From: Rhabdornis inornatus
Taxonomy: Eukaryota; Chordata; Aves; Passeriformes; Rhabdornithidae
Direction: 5' to 3'
Assembly (NCBI GenBank): GCA_013397075.1
Contig: VWZS01002406.1
Span: 248,001 to 312,000 of the forward strand
DNA: 64,000 nt
Each line of letters opens with the position of its first letter. The first letter of the stretch is position 1. Positions 11,001 through 26,000 of the stretch are shown here, piece after piece. A model generated the notes under the pieces. The model was not told the origin of the DNA. It was given only the letters and a program-made list of their open reading frames with translations, and did not search any database. The position numbers were made by a program, and so were the translations under genes.

Positions 11001-14000
11001 TCCATAGATATAAGAAAGATATTCCAGTCTTTCTTCTGCTAGGATAACTTGACCCACTAATTGCCATGGAAATGGTTCAATCTAAAGTGCTATTCTTGTT
11101 ATGTACAGGAGAACAAGGCTATTAAATTTTCCATTCCATAAAAACTGACAAGACAATTACTCTAGGTAAATTATAGCCCTCCAATACATGCAAGAAGAGC
11201 TATACTTGGATGTGATATCAGAAACACCAAGATTTGAAAAGCTCTGAGTAAAGAAGTAAATATCCAGATCACTGTTATGAAATAGAAATATCCCTCCATG
11301 ACAATTTACAGGTGAGCTGAATGACCAGTCCACACCAACTGGCTTATTTTGTGCGAGTTAAACTACCAGAAAAAAGATCTGCACAAAAATATCTTAAATG
11401 GAACTTTGATTTAGTTACCTATTATATTTACAGCTACATTGCTTAAGCACTTATTTTCTGATAAATATTATGATTTAAAATTTACCATGATCACCAACAA
11501 ATATAACATTGACGCATCGATGTAGTTTCAACTGTTTCAGTCCATCCATTAGTTGTCCTACTGTCTTGTCAATCTCTCTCAGGGGATTCACCATCATCTG
11601 TTTAAATATTCAGAAGGAAAAAAAAGTTAATTCTGTCATTGCAATGTTCCTGCTTCTACAAACAGGGGTCCTTTGGCAAAATTCTAATGGGAAAATCATC
11701 CAGGTCAAGAGGCAAAGCCTTGGCTGAGCTGTTCCTCCTAAAATTATTGTACTATTTCCTTTTGCGTATCTACACCATGATTTCATTGTGAGAAAGCCCT
11801 GTTGAGATGCTGACACAAGACAGCAAAAGGTCTTTATGGCTGATCCTAGGCCTCCCATGAACATGTGTACAGTTGGTAAAACAATGTGCAGAAAAACACA
11901 TGTGACTTCGGGGTTCAGTTTATTTCTTATAGATAGAAAGCAGTGCCTTTAAAAGAAAACAGTATTTTATGTGAATGGTTTAGTCAAACAACGAACATGA
12001 AATGAAGCTTTAGACTTAGGATTCACATGCCAAGTCACTTAATGAAATTCACTTCAAAGGACATCTGATACCAGGATGACAACATGCACGTCACTTGAGT
12101 AGCACATGGGGCTCAGAGTGAGCATTCTTCAGCTTCAGAGCCAAGAGTTTCCAACAGCTCAAATGACAGTTCTGGCAAAATTACCAGCAGGCCCCAGAGG
12201 ACACCGATACTGTACTGTGATTTCTTCATTTAAGTTTCTTTTTCATTTAAAAAAATACAAACCAAAACAAAAAATGAAACAAAATAAAACAAACCCAAAA
12301 CCCCCAAAAAACAGAAAAAAAAAAAGACACAGGACTATGTTTTCAGCCTTAAGAAAATGAAACATTTTTTACCAGATAGAACAGAGAGGGGAGAAAGTAA
12401 GATTTTAGGCAGAGGACTCATCTTGTTTTGATTTTGAGAAGAAAACATTTGTTGTCACTATATGGCAACTCCTTCCTCACTTGTCTGTTTGACTTGGCTG
12501 GTTCAAGTATTGACAATAAAAAATCCTCCCAATGACAAACAGAATGATAACAAATTCTGGATGAGAAAAAATAGATTTCAGCAGAATTTTCTAAAACAAA
12601 CACCATGTTAGTGTGACCCAGAAAGAGATGGTTCAGAAATTCTCCCTCTGCCTGAGTCATTAAGGGATAGATGTTAAATGAGTCTGCTAAGTTATGAGAC
12701 AGGAAATGTCAGCTCCCATGTGGCACTATAACTACACAGAGAAGGGACTTACAGGAGAAGGAATCATGGTGGGGAACAGGACAAACAATTTCTGCAACAT
12801 ATGGAAGTGGTTCAGACAAAGGGTCAATTTTTGTAATCTTTTAATTCAGGAAAGCCTAAGTAGTCGCTTAAGTTAAAACTTTGAAACCTTCAAGTTCAGA
12901 AAAAAAGAAAATTTTCTGTTTCAGCATTCTTTCACTCTCCAAGAAGAGTTTCTTCTACAAATGGGAATTTCATTTTATGGAAGTCTACTTTTATTGTGTC
13001 AATCATATAAGGAAATACAAGTTTTACTCAGAATCTGAAGAGTATTCAAGCTGGAAGCTGGAAATCCAGACAGATTTCCCTTTAATGTTTACTTTTGTCA
13101 GCAAGTTTGAGTCTTCTCTTAAAAAATAATAATGATGATAAAAAGATAGAGCAACAATAATTCAAGGATTTCAAGTGATAGTTATGTTTAGCTATCCTCT
13201 TCAGCAATGTGACCTCCTCTTAGAACTCCTCCCAGACACAACTTTCAAAGACTTACTGGCAAACAAATAAAGCTGTTGCATAAACCTTTCTTCACCTAAT
13301 ATCAAGACTTTGGAAGACTGTACAGAACCATATCTTTCAAGATACATGGATCTCTTGGATGGTGCTACAATAGAGTTTTGTAGCATTGTGAAAGTGCTGA
13401 GTGTGGGATCTGAAACATACAAAACCCAGCAGGATTCTCTCACAAGTTTTCCCACAGAAGAAGTCTGATTAGAAGGTAGGAAGAAAAAAAGAATCTTACT
13501 TTTAAACTTTTTAAAAATAATTGGTAGGATCCATCCTGCACTGCATTTCATTGCTGTCAAACAGCATCAAAAGATTAACTTGCAGATATTATGGCAACTA
13601 TTATGTAATAGTAGGGTTTTTTTCTGAAATAATGGTGTCAAATTATCACAGTTGACTTATTAGAAGAAGTTCTTTAGGGGTAAGTTTGGATGACCTTTTC
13701 CTTCAGGGAAAGAAAGACAAAATAAAAGAGCAACATATGTTCATGTTACTATGAATGTTGTTTCTACTCTATTTCATGTCAGAAGGATGTAGCTTGGAAT
13801 GGCAAATTGGTGAGTAATAGCAGTATCATCCATAGTAGTTATTAGTTCTCTCAGGTAAATCTTAAAATGTTAAAAGTTCTCTGGAATATTCCTAGGATTC
13901 TATATGTAATTTTTTTTTTTTGCATGTACCTGTCTGCCATGGTTTTACACTTAATGTGTCTCAAAATAACTCTTTAAATTTTAATTGTGCAAGAAGTCAA

Positions 14001-17000
14001 AAAATATCCTCAAAAAATCTCTTGAAAAGAATGTTTATAGCCTCTTATAGGACACTGTGGAGTGTAAAGGCTATGTTTCTAGCTTAAAGGAGAAATACAA
14101 AGATTGTTAGTGCCAGGTGGATAAAGACAGTACCCTAAGGAATATCTTTTCATCCACTTGCACCTTTTCCTAACAAAGCAACTTCTATTTCATGTTTTCC
14201 TAGTGAAAACAGACTTATGCACCACCTCTTGCAAATACACCATTCAGAAATCCTGCTACAAAATTCTTTACCCTCCAAAGTCACAAAATGACTTGAAAAT
14301 GTGTATTTTTAAAACAAATGTTCTTTCCCTTTTAGATTTTATTAGTCACATTTTCAGGACATTTCCCCAACCATGGTGACTACACATAAAACCTCAAATA
14401 ATCACCATGCTCCCATGAACTGGGAGTTACAGAGGCTACAACATATTGCAGAACTCGTAATAGTTCACAAGGGTTAGCAGCAGTGGTAGATTTTTCTGAC
14501 ACTGCCTCCAGCTGATGGCTGGATTTTAAAAAATAAAGAGATTATAAAGATAACTCTCCCTAATGCAAACAGTCTGAAACAAGAAAAACACAGCTCCCAG
14601 AAGGCTTAGTCTGGGTTTGGCTGCTCTCCTTTGGGTCCCTCAGTACATTTATATTTTGGCTGCAAAATCCCAACCTGAAGCATGGAATGAACTCCCAAGT
14701 TGAAAAAAATAAAGACAGCGTAGTGCCTAAAAAGTGGCACTTCCATCATAAATTTTTGGGACTTACTTTCTTCCGACGAGTTTCCGTAGAATATTGATCC
14801 ACTCTATGTACTTTTCTTCTTTTCTTTGGAGCTGCAACTGGTTTTTCCTGTCTCCTCTTAGGAGGAAGCTTTCTCTTAGGTCTCTTAGGCGGAGTAAGAG
14901 GGGAGCCATAACTACTCTCCTGTACTGGCAGGGAGAGATGTCTGGACTCAGAAAAAAAGCCTGTCTCAACTCACATCAGATAGTAAAGCTACCTGTGCCA
15001 GATAATCCTGAAGCATAAATGCTATGGCCTTATCAAATATTTAGGCTTTTGGACAATTTAGGATCTACCTCTTTTTAAGGAGGAATTCACCAAATTGTAC
15101 TGAAAGCGGAACAGCAGTTACAAGAGCAGACAGCATAAAAGCAAATTAATTTGGTGTTTTGAAAGACAGCTGGAGCTTCTGTGTATGAAAATACATAGTT
15201 ATATAGGGGGTATTAATTATGAAATAATAGTCCATTAATATAACCGAGATTTAAGTTAATTTCAATTACAGCAAAATTCATTGCACACAACTTAATGAGT
15301 GTCCAGGGTAGAGTACTGGTGGAAAAGGAACATTTCACTTGAATGACAGTTCAGGTATGAGTATTAGAGGCTGTCTAGTCTCAATGACTTCTGCAAGGTT
15401 TCCCACACCAATGTTTTGGCCGAATTAGTGACATCAAGTACCCTCACCCATAGCAGTAGCAGATACCACTACTGTGTGCCAGACCCTGCATCTCACTGAA
15501 ATCACCAGAACCCCATTTGTCACTATTTGGGGTCTGCAGATCAGAGCAATGCCCATGAGACTCAGCTAACACAGAGCTCATATCCTTCAAATTGGCTGGG
15601 TGGGGCATATTAGTTGCAGTGCATGAGAAATCTGTGCCGCTACCTGCCTTATTACCAGCTTTATGGGCTTTTTGAGAATTTAATTTCCTAGCAGTTTCAG
15701 TGTGGCATCTCATTGGGTAATGTCATTATTCCTAAATGCACAATTACTCAGGATAGACTTATGGAAGGAAAAAAAAAAAGCATAGAATGAAAAAAAACCC
15801 AAGATCTATCTAGAGTAAACTAGTATCCCACTAATCAACTTGCTCATAATTTTGAGCTGTCCCACTCTCGCTGACTTTAACACAAATTGCAGGCTCTTGG
15901 CACTGCTCAAGATGGTGTGAGAAGAGCTGACAGGTGACACCTACCAGGAGATAAACCACAATCTGTAACGGAGCACACTGAGTGGGCTGGGGGAGAGTTG
16001 GAGATTTATGATGTTATTAAGTTCTATGTACTTAGGTGGCTTCTCCCAGTTGTTGAGTTACAGAGCTCCATAAACAGGGAAGGGGAAGAAGGGGATGTTA
16101 CCATCTGCCATGCTGTTTCATTGCTTCCAACGCAAGCAGCTGGAAAGGAGAATCTAGTCCAGTCGCATTCGTCTTTCTCCAGAAAGGCATTTTAATAAAG
16201 CAGCACCAGAGTTTTCTGTTTTTAAAACGCTTCAAGCTTTGTGCAGTCCTGATGAGAGGAGCAGCAGGGAAAGGAAGGATCCTCATTTTACTGTCTCTGA
16301 ATCGGCTCAGACAGAGCTCCACAATGCCAGAAACACGCGAGTGTGGGAGACCCAGGTCTGAACACTAAAGTGACTGTCTCAAGACAGCATGTTAGAAGAG
16401 CAGCAGAAATGCCTTAGCACTGCCAGATTTCGATGTATTTTAGAGCTCTTATGGTAGTACATTTCTAGAATATTTTATATTTTTAAAAAGTTAGCTAGAA
16501 AAAAAAAAGCCAAGTTCTTATTAACCAGCCAATTCTTAGTCTTGCTTGAGAAGAGTCAGAACAGTTATGGAGGAAGGAACCAAATCCCTCCCCACTTACA
16601 GAAGGAAACTGTAACATCACAAGGGTAACTAGCCAGCCAAAGCTTTGCTTCTTGACCCGGATGGACCAACCTACCAGAGTTCAACTGCAGAAGCACAGAG
16701 GGAAAGAAAAAAAAAGGCAGAAGTAAATCAAAAGCAAGCATGTATTTTATAACTCCCATAACTACTCCTGGAAACATAACAGAACCCACTGAAATACCTC
16801 CTAAAATGTTTTCAAAGAAAAAAAAAAAAAAAACCAAAACAAAAAGCCACAAAACACCCCAATCCCCCCAAAAAACAAAACCAAACGAAACAAAAAACCC
16901 CCACCAAACCCCAAAACATAAACAACCAACTCGTTTACACTGAAGTTCATGTTGGTGGATATGCAAAGTTACACTTGTGGATACTAGCTATAATATAAAT

Positions 17001-20000
17001 TCCATTTATATAAAAAACACTGACAATTCACCAATAAATTTTAAGTGTTTCTAAGTCCCTTTGCTTCTTGCTTTAAGACACTCTGCACATAGGCTGCATG
17101 TACTGTGAAGATCTGAGCCATCTGGATGCCATTAGACCTCTAAGATTATACATTTAAAATAAATTTAGGACATTATTTGGTATAATAAGCCCAAATAAAA
17201 ATTCACTTCATTCTAATAAAGATTTGGAGTATTTCAGGGTAAAAAACTATTCCCCAAACTACTAATTGCAGTAAGAAAAATCAGCATTAAATATTCACTT
17301 TTCAAAAGAAGTAAGAAGCCCATTGTAAATGTAACACAGAGTTGTTACAAGCCTATTTTCAGACTTTATAGTTTGGTTGATCTGCATTTGCACGAAGAAA
17401 AATGGTCAGTAATACTCCAAATGTCTAACTGCTGCCAGCTGTATACAAGAAAAATGGATTTCACAGGGAAGTTATGCTCTTGGTATCAAGGAATTAGCTA
17501 AAAGGGATCCTTTTGAGGACTTTCTTCCAGATAATGTAAATTTCATGGCTCCTAAAAATTATACTGAAACCAGTGTCAAGAGAAACAATATAACATACTT
17601 CCTCCAGCTTTTCTATCCCGAAACTTGGCCCCTAGCAAACCTCAGCATCTGTATACTTCCATTCACAAAGTTTGGTACTGTTTGAACCGCAAACCCATAC
17701 ATGCTCTTCTGCTAAGCATCTGTTCTCAATTTCCTAGAAATCGGTTTCATGGTCTTCTTGTGTTTAATACAAATGACATAAAATTATCTACTTGCAAAAC
17801 TCTCATAAGCTATTAATTCACACTTATTAAGAGCTGAATTTGCCTTGCAATTAGAGATCAACCTTCAGATAACCATCCACAAGAACCCCCATGGAGGAAG
17901 AGCCGTTAGGGGCTTTTTGCTTTTATAATGACTTTTCCTATTATGAACACTTTGCTACACTTCACTTTTTAGACTCTTATAATTAACCTGAAACTAGATT
18001 GCCACATTGGATGCTAAGCAGATTTGTTAGACACCACCATTTAAAGAACATTTTCAATGCCTTCATCTTAATATTCCCCTTTTAAGTCCATGGAAAAAGC
18101 TCCACAATTCTGTTCAGAAGGAAGTGGCTGTATCCAGTTAAACAAAATCAGAGTTTTCAATCATAAGGCACATATAATAATTGCAACATTTCACTAAGAG
18201 GAACTATAAAGCATTATTAATAAATACATCATTAAATCAGAGAGCTCTCATTACCAATCAATTACTGACTGAATCAGACAACTCCTGTTCTGAGCCAAAT
18301 GACAACACGGACACATATCCATAGCTGTCAATTTAGCAAGTGTTGGCAGATATTAACCCCTGCTCATCCAGAAAAATGATAGCTTCTTTCCATCAAACAT
18401 GGTGCTCCAGTGCTGATTTGGAATAACTCCTCACAACCACTGCTCTAGGACCACAGCTCATACTGCTCCAACAGGGCTGCTACCCACAGCAACTTCATAA
18501 CCACTGCAAACTGTTTTAACAGCCCGAATAACTCAACCATACTAAACAATATTAACATTGCTTCTCTTTGCTCTCTTCTCCCATCAAGAACAGTCATCGG
18601 ATGTTAAGCAAACAAGTAAGAAAGTACTGCTGAGTACCTGGCTACCCAAAGAGACTGGCATTGCCTTCCAGAGGGCATCTGATACACCCCTCACTTTTTA
18701 AAGATTGCAAACATTTGTTCACCCTTGGAAAATCTTACATAAAACCTCTTGAAGCCTTGTGATGGGAATCTGCAAACATACATTTACACTGAAACTAGAG
18801 GACCTCTGCAAGCTGTCAGACATCATTGGAAATGGCAGATCCCAGCCACTCGAAGCAGGATATTTGGGTACAGCATTTACTTTCCCTCACCACATATCCC
18901 AGACAAGTGCATTATCTTTAAGTTCTTGTCACCCAGACAGTGTGTCAGGGGAAATAACACTCATCAGCCCCAGCCAGCTACACAAAGTCAAACAAGGGGT
19001 TAAACTGCTGCAGCATGTTGCACATGATTTTTCATTAAAATGCCTTATGGTGCTTTAAAACTTTTTCCAAACTCAATAGTATGGTCCTGAGGGAACCGTA
19101 TTGGAAAAGCTCTCTGAACCCCTATAAGGCCTATATGAAACTGGAACTAGCAGCTTTTTACATCTCCTGACAGACTGGGATTATTACTTTGGCTACTGCT
19201 GGCTGTCAGCTTTAAAGAAAGCTTTTTTTCTCCTCTGCATTTTATCTCAATACTTTCTGTATTATATTTTAATTACTTTTCAGAAGGATAAACTGTTACA
19301 GGAAAGTTAAATTACGCTGTTGCACACAAATATACTCCTGTCTATGCCAAATAAATCTTTCCATTTGCATTATCATATCACACAGAGAAATAGCCTCCTG
19401 AAAGGCACGGGCAGTTCTTTCTCCCAGAAGTGAATTTTACATGATAAATCCTTTAGAAGATAACTTTGTTTTCTCTGGCAGAGAGGAAGCATACCGCAGA
19501 AATAGGTGAAAACAAAGTTGCTAAAAATGTTACTCCAGAGCAGCATCAATGTTTCGGGGGAAAAAAAATGTGCTAGAGACACCTGCTTTTTCTGTAGGAA
19601 AAAAAACATCTGTGCTAACCTCTGAGTTGAAAGGACCGTATCTGTGGCCAGCAGCATCTGGTTGCTCAGAGTAGAAGGCATAAACATAAGGCCTGAAAGA
19701 AAGAAAGCTCTTGTTCAGGTCAGCTTTCCTTTGACAACACCACAAAAACACAGGCTAGCCAGGTCAAGTCAAATCAACTCAGCTTTCCAATAAGACTTAA
19801 CTCTACGGAAAAAGAACTGTTTCTCAGTCATAGAATCCTGCAATTATTTAGCAGTTCTTCGTTTCCACGGTATGATTAGTTGTTTAGCAGCTTTATTAAA
19901 CCCAAAATGCTAAGAACACAGGCAAGGAGGCACATGGGGTACCATCTGAGGACACATGCTCATTCTAAATCTTGTAGGAGAAATCACAACAGCAGCTCAT

Positions 20001-23000
20001 CTGAGCCTTGCAGCACCATGTGGAACTTGTGTAGTAAAACCCACTCATAATTAAAATCTTAGCATTTTGAGCTCTGTCCAGCTCTACAACTACCATTGCC
20101 TATAAGGTTGTTAAACCATATTAGGCTCAGTAGGATAAGACAAATCCAAGTTAATCCATGTAACTACATGCATTTTGATAAGAAACAAATTCATATCATA
20201 CACTTATTCGGAAGAATCAAACTGCTGATGGTTAAAAGCCTGTATGAAAAAAAAAAAAATCCAAACCAACCAAACAAAAAACCCACAAATCCCAAAGAAC
20301 TCACACTAAACACAAAACCCAAACAAATCCTTAAATCAGTGATGGCTTGTAACAGACAAAAATAAATTTCAGAACTAAATTTTTTCTTGCTCTTCCAGCT
20401 ACCTATAAAGAAAAGACAAACTAGCAGTTAGCCAACAGCAGATGACAAAAAGTGAATTACCTTTCATTATCTGGAAGGGTTAACCACTGAAGTATTGTTA
20501 ATATTCTGCGCTCATGGGGGATGACACTGGACCACAAAATACAAAGATATACCTTGTTACCATAGAATACAAAAAGCATCAACAAATGCTTGCTATGAAC
20601 TGAATTTTATATGAATATTACGTATCATAATAGCATAATTTGCTTTTAGCATGCTGTATCTTCTTTGTTGCTTAATATTGATTTTTAATTTGCAAACAGA
20701 ATCACATCAGACCTTCTGAATGTCTACATACTCCATAAGAAAGATGATTAAAAGTTTGCAAATGTAGTCAGAACTCAAAGCAGTAAATCTATCTCTTTTA
20801 AGCAGAAGTGAATAAAAGATCCATTCTGGTGGCTTTAACCCAGAGGAACCCTTTTGTATGCTGCTATTGGATAGTTGGCATGGGTAAAATCCACTATATT
20901 GCTCACATCAGTACACCCTGCTCTGGTAGCATTCCTTTTTTCTGTTTCCAGATGCTGGACAAATTTCCATTGCTTTAACAGTAGTCACCGAGGGCTAGGC
21001 TGGTGTGAATCAGAACAGAGCCATCAGAAACACCAGGCCAGCAGCACAAGGACCTGAACCTTGAGAACTTCTCACTCTCCAGAACAGATCCATCTTATTT
21101 CACTGTTTGTACAGTGATTGCCATTCTCACTTGGCTGCTGAAGCCAAGTTCAAGCTATGAGAATGACTAACCGTAGAAACAGCTGTTAAAGTTCCAAAGA
21201 CCTCATCTTAGCAAAGCTCTGCAGGTCAGTGACCACACAGTCATTTAAATACAATTGCCCAGTCAGTCCAGAATCCATTAGATCAGTAGCAGAATCCCAA
21301 AGCAGGAATCAGACACCACCATCAGTCACCATAGTGAACTGAATTCAGCACTCTTTGGAAAGCTCTGACAAAGAAATAGAGATGGCAGGAGCCATTTGGA
21401 AATACCTTAGTTTTTAATGCCTTGTAGACAAACAGTAGTTCTCAGTCTCCAACTACATGGAGAACTTCAGGTTGTAAAAAAAAAAACATAAAAATGAGAA
21501 TTTATACTAAAATTTGCAAATGAGGCAACATTTTAAACTGGAACAATAACTTTGGGTACTGTCCAATTTTTGTATTTTTATTACTTGTGCAATATATAAA
21601 AAAGAAAAACCATTATTTCAATTAACTCATTTCTGACTGAAATCTTTTGAAAATGCTGTTTTCCTGAGTCTGCCTGAAAATTCTCCCAGAAATATTCTGT
21701 GTACTAAACAAAACAATGCCGTTTTAAGGCATATATATTTCAATCATATATAAATTGGCTGCCTCACTCCCTTACTAACGCCATTCATACAACCTGTCCC
21801 TGGCTACCTTTTTTTACATTCTATATCCACAAGCATGCATTGGCCAGGATGTTTATGTAGACTATGTAGCTATAGAACTTAGGAATCACATTCATTCCTT
21901 TGGTTTGTAGAGCACCAGAGTGGAGCTCTATCAGATTTCATCTTGCAAGCCTAAACCTATCATCAGCTTCTGGTTTGTTTTATTATTCCCTCCATCTGCT
22001 TTATGATATTTAGAACAGTAAAATGTAGTGTTTCTAAAGGAATTAAAAAAAAACATAGTCAAATCCCCTTAATCCCCTTACTACTTCAGTCTTGTCACTT
22101 AAACATTTTCTTTGCTCCTGCAATCCTGCCAGAAGTTGTAATAGAAAGACTGATCTACATTAATTCCTCGAAAATCGTCAAAATTCATTCATTTTTGGTT
22201 GTAAAGATATATTTTGGTGGGGACAAGGGAAAATAAGTTGGAATCATTAAACAAGAGAACAAACAGTAAAGATCCTCAAGGCTGTCTCTTAGAAAAGGGA
22301 AATGGGATATCTTTCTCAAGGACAGACTGTATTGTAAAATGAATGAATAAGACCTTTAAGTTAGTTCGACTGTTGATGTCAATTAACACAAGATGGCAAT
22401 AAGAGTCTTCCACATTCAGAAGACTAAGAAACATCGGTAGCAAAAAACCACACTTTGGAATGAAGGACAGTAATTTTTCACATAGTCACCCATCTTTTCT
22501 TTAGGCAACTGTTAAAAGTCAGTACATGAATCTAAAACAGCAAACTGTAGCATCCGCTTTAGTTACCAGAAATGTTGCACAAATTAAACAATAGAGGGTT
22601 ACAGGTAGAGTCTCCCACCTACCAAACGCTTAGAGAAAGGAAAACAACTTAATAAACACTAAGATCCAATTAATTCTGAACTATTAGTTAAAAATCTCCA
22701 GAAAACAGAAGGTACTTACATAGACCAGAAGAACGTGCCAGCTTTCACCCCTTGCTTGGCTGCAGTAATCCAAATCTAATGAGGAAAATATAAGAGGATT
22801 AGAATGTGTTCAGATCTCTAATGACTCTCTGAAATCAAAAGAAAATGTTTTCAAGACTCATTCTTCTACCCTGAGCCTAGAAGTGAAAATTGCAGTTTTC
22901 AGCCTTGGCCCTAATTTGAAAATGAGGAGTGACAAACCTATGCAAACTCTGTAGCAGTGAGTCAGCTGCTGTGCTGTGATTTCACCCCTAAATCTCTATG

Positions 23001-26000
23001 TTGCTTTTAATTAAAAGCACTAAATTTCATGGCCAGGAATTCCTCCAGTATTTAATTTCATTTTCAAAACCCAGCCACTACTCACCTGACCCTTTCAGCA
23101 TCCAGGTTTTGGAGGATACTCAGTTAGAAAGGAACATACCTTAACACTAATCAGTATTGCATGAATGTCCCTCTTCCCAGTATCCTACAATCAGCAGCCA
23201 TCAACAGAAAATGTGTTAGAAGAGAACACACAAAAAAGGTCATAGAGAGTGATGAGGTGTTAAGTTTGCAGGGAGGGACACATTTCTACACAGATGTTTA
23301 AGAACTTCTTGAGCTCACCCGATGGGGTGATTGATAGAAATGATGGAAAAATCTCCATGAAATTTTCAAACCCTTTTTTCAATCCTTCAAGTCCCTAGTA
23401 TTTTTTTTAGCAATAAATCCGTTTGCAGCAGAAAGTTCTGCAACGTAGTCACACACTCCATAAGTGTATTTTTACTTTTGCTTGGTTCAAAACCCGCTGG
23501 TTTTCAGTGGGGTTAGGGTACCGTTCTCATACTTCAAAACAGGTTATTAATCCTTTCTCTTCCTTCTTCTACACAACGTTCATGATATTCCCTCCTATTT
23601 ACTCCTTTTTAAACACGAATTTGTTTATCTTTCTCTAATGAAGCTATACTATACTCCTGGTTATCCTCATCACCCTGTTTCTCTTTTCTATCCTATGACT
23701 CTACACAAGGCAGGGGAATGAGAATGTTAGAACACCAGAAAGGCTCACAATCAAGGAAAGCAAACAATGAGTTTGTAGCTCAATAGAACTAAATTTCTCT
23801 TGGAAGGAACTATCCAAATTATCTCAAAACTCATTTCAAAAGTGGCAATGGCTTAATGGCCAGCACTGTGTATAGAGCTAGATTATCTCTTCCCATTATT
23901 TATGCATATTGCAATGTATACGCTTCATGAGGAGTTAAGACAAAATGCAGCTCGCTTACATAACTGCAGTTTTTTGTTTACTTTAAATCAACTCTTTGAA
24001 AATACACTAAGAGTCCCTGTACCTTGCTCAAACAGGCACTTAGAAACTGTCATCTGTACGTGCATCATTCAAATGTTATGCCTGAATTATTCATACATCA
24101 GTCTTAACTGAAATTGATTTGGCACAGTAATGAAAGATCATTTGCACAATGAGGCTATAGCTAACAGCAATTAGATTTGGATATTGTAATGTTATTTATG
24201 GGAAAATTAGTTGTATTTGCCTTTCCACTGCCCTGGACACAAGCCCTACCTCTCATCTTCTATTCCACCAAATCTGACTGGACTCAGTCCAATTAAATTA
24301 AAATCACAGCTATAAATGGTCATTTTTTTTCATCTTATTTTAACTTTTTGATAATGTATCCTCTTTTCCAGTGAAAACTACATCCAGAGTAACACTACAG
24401 AAATTATGTTTTACTAAACACATGCAGCAAGATCAGGAGCAGAATGGCCACTGGTTTGGAGACCACTCTTTGTTTTCAGGTGCTTCTCCTCAAGAATCTG
24501 ATTTTGAGCTTGGTTCACATTTACACATACTCAAGCTGCCACCAAACAAGGAATCCCCCAAACATCTCCCCCAGCCTCTGCAGCCCCAGCCTTCCACCAG
24601 CACCACAGCTTGCATGGTGACAATGATCAAATGATCACAAGATAATGTGGCTGCACAGTAACTGCCAAAAAAAAACTGCTTTGAACTTATATAGGAATTT
24701 AGGGGTTGTAGTTGAATAACAGCAATATTGTTTTCAATATCCCAGGATACAGAAATTTGAATATTACAGGATACCAGCTCTGATAGGATGGGACAGAAGG
24801 ATGCAAGTGAACAGGAAAGATGAGGAAGCGTGCCTACAACCCAGTGACCATGTCACTGAGCCCACACACTGCAGTCAGAAGTACAATTGCAATGCAAGGA
24901 TGCTTGTTGGTGCCACATAAGTCAGCACAGTCAGGGTATAAAACCAACCTAGATACTGTCTAATTAAGGCCATTATTCATTACATATTCACTAGTACATC
25001 ATGGTATTCCCAGGTGAAAAAATGCCCACACTTAAAAAAATTTACTTTTCCTTTGCATTGGAGGTGCATTCATAGAGAAAAGTCCAGTCATGGCAGAGAA
25101 AGAAGGCCAAAGACACATTCAGCATTAAATGTGTGTCAGCTCTCTCTACTGTTATGGTCTGTCTTGCTCTGCTTGGAAAACCATTGTCCCCACAGCAGAT
25201 TTATTTTTCTTTGAAAACATCTGCATTCCTGCAAATTCTAAATAGTTTTGCAAGTACCTTTGGGAAGGTACCAACAAACTAAGTCCAGGGAATTCTGTGT
25301 TTGTATTTTACTATCTGCAAACTCTAGTTTGACTTCCTAGTGTTTTGGCCCACACAGGCCCAAACTGTCCAGTCTGCTTGGTTGTCTAAATGAGACCAGC
25401 CAATTTCTACCCTCAGCAGCTGATGTCCCATGCTGCTCCTGTTTTAGCACAGCTGAATTCACCTCTGACCCTGTGTATTTTAGGCAATGATTTTAAACGT
25501 GTGCCAAAACACTCTCCTCCAGCCAGGCAAGTAAAACATCTGTCATCCTGACAGACGAATAACTGGATCATTGCCAAGGTAGCCAGCACATTTGTGAGAA
25601 AGTGGTCACTATATTTTTATTCTCGTTGAGCATAGAGTGTGCTGCATGAATGTCACCTGAAAACAGCATGAGCAACTTTCCGTACTGGGGTAATGACCGT
25701 AAGTGGAGATCATTCAGAGTTGTGCAGTCCTAAGAGCAGTAAGTGCAGCCTAAAGGCACCCAGACTGGCTTCAGAGAAGGAAAAGCTGCACCTGCCAGTA
25801 TTTCACCTCAGGAATGTAGCCATTTACATTGGCATTAGCTGTTTAGATGAGTACATGTGTCTGCTGCACTTGAAATAAGATGAATACCTAAGACAAGGAT
25901 CTGTTGAAGGCTAAAATCAGCAAATCAAAAGGCCTCTATCTGTCTACAACATCTGAGTGAGTCTGAATGACTCCATCCGGACTTTGGCAGGCAGAGCCTG

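Noticed and set aside
16565..16966. 133-codon minus-strand frame with Phe/Trp/Gly-rich peptide
   Set aside because: Produced by the A/C tract at 16815-16929 inside ENPP2 intron 11.
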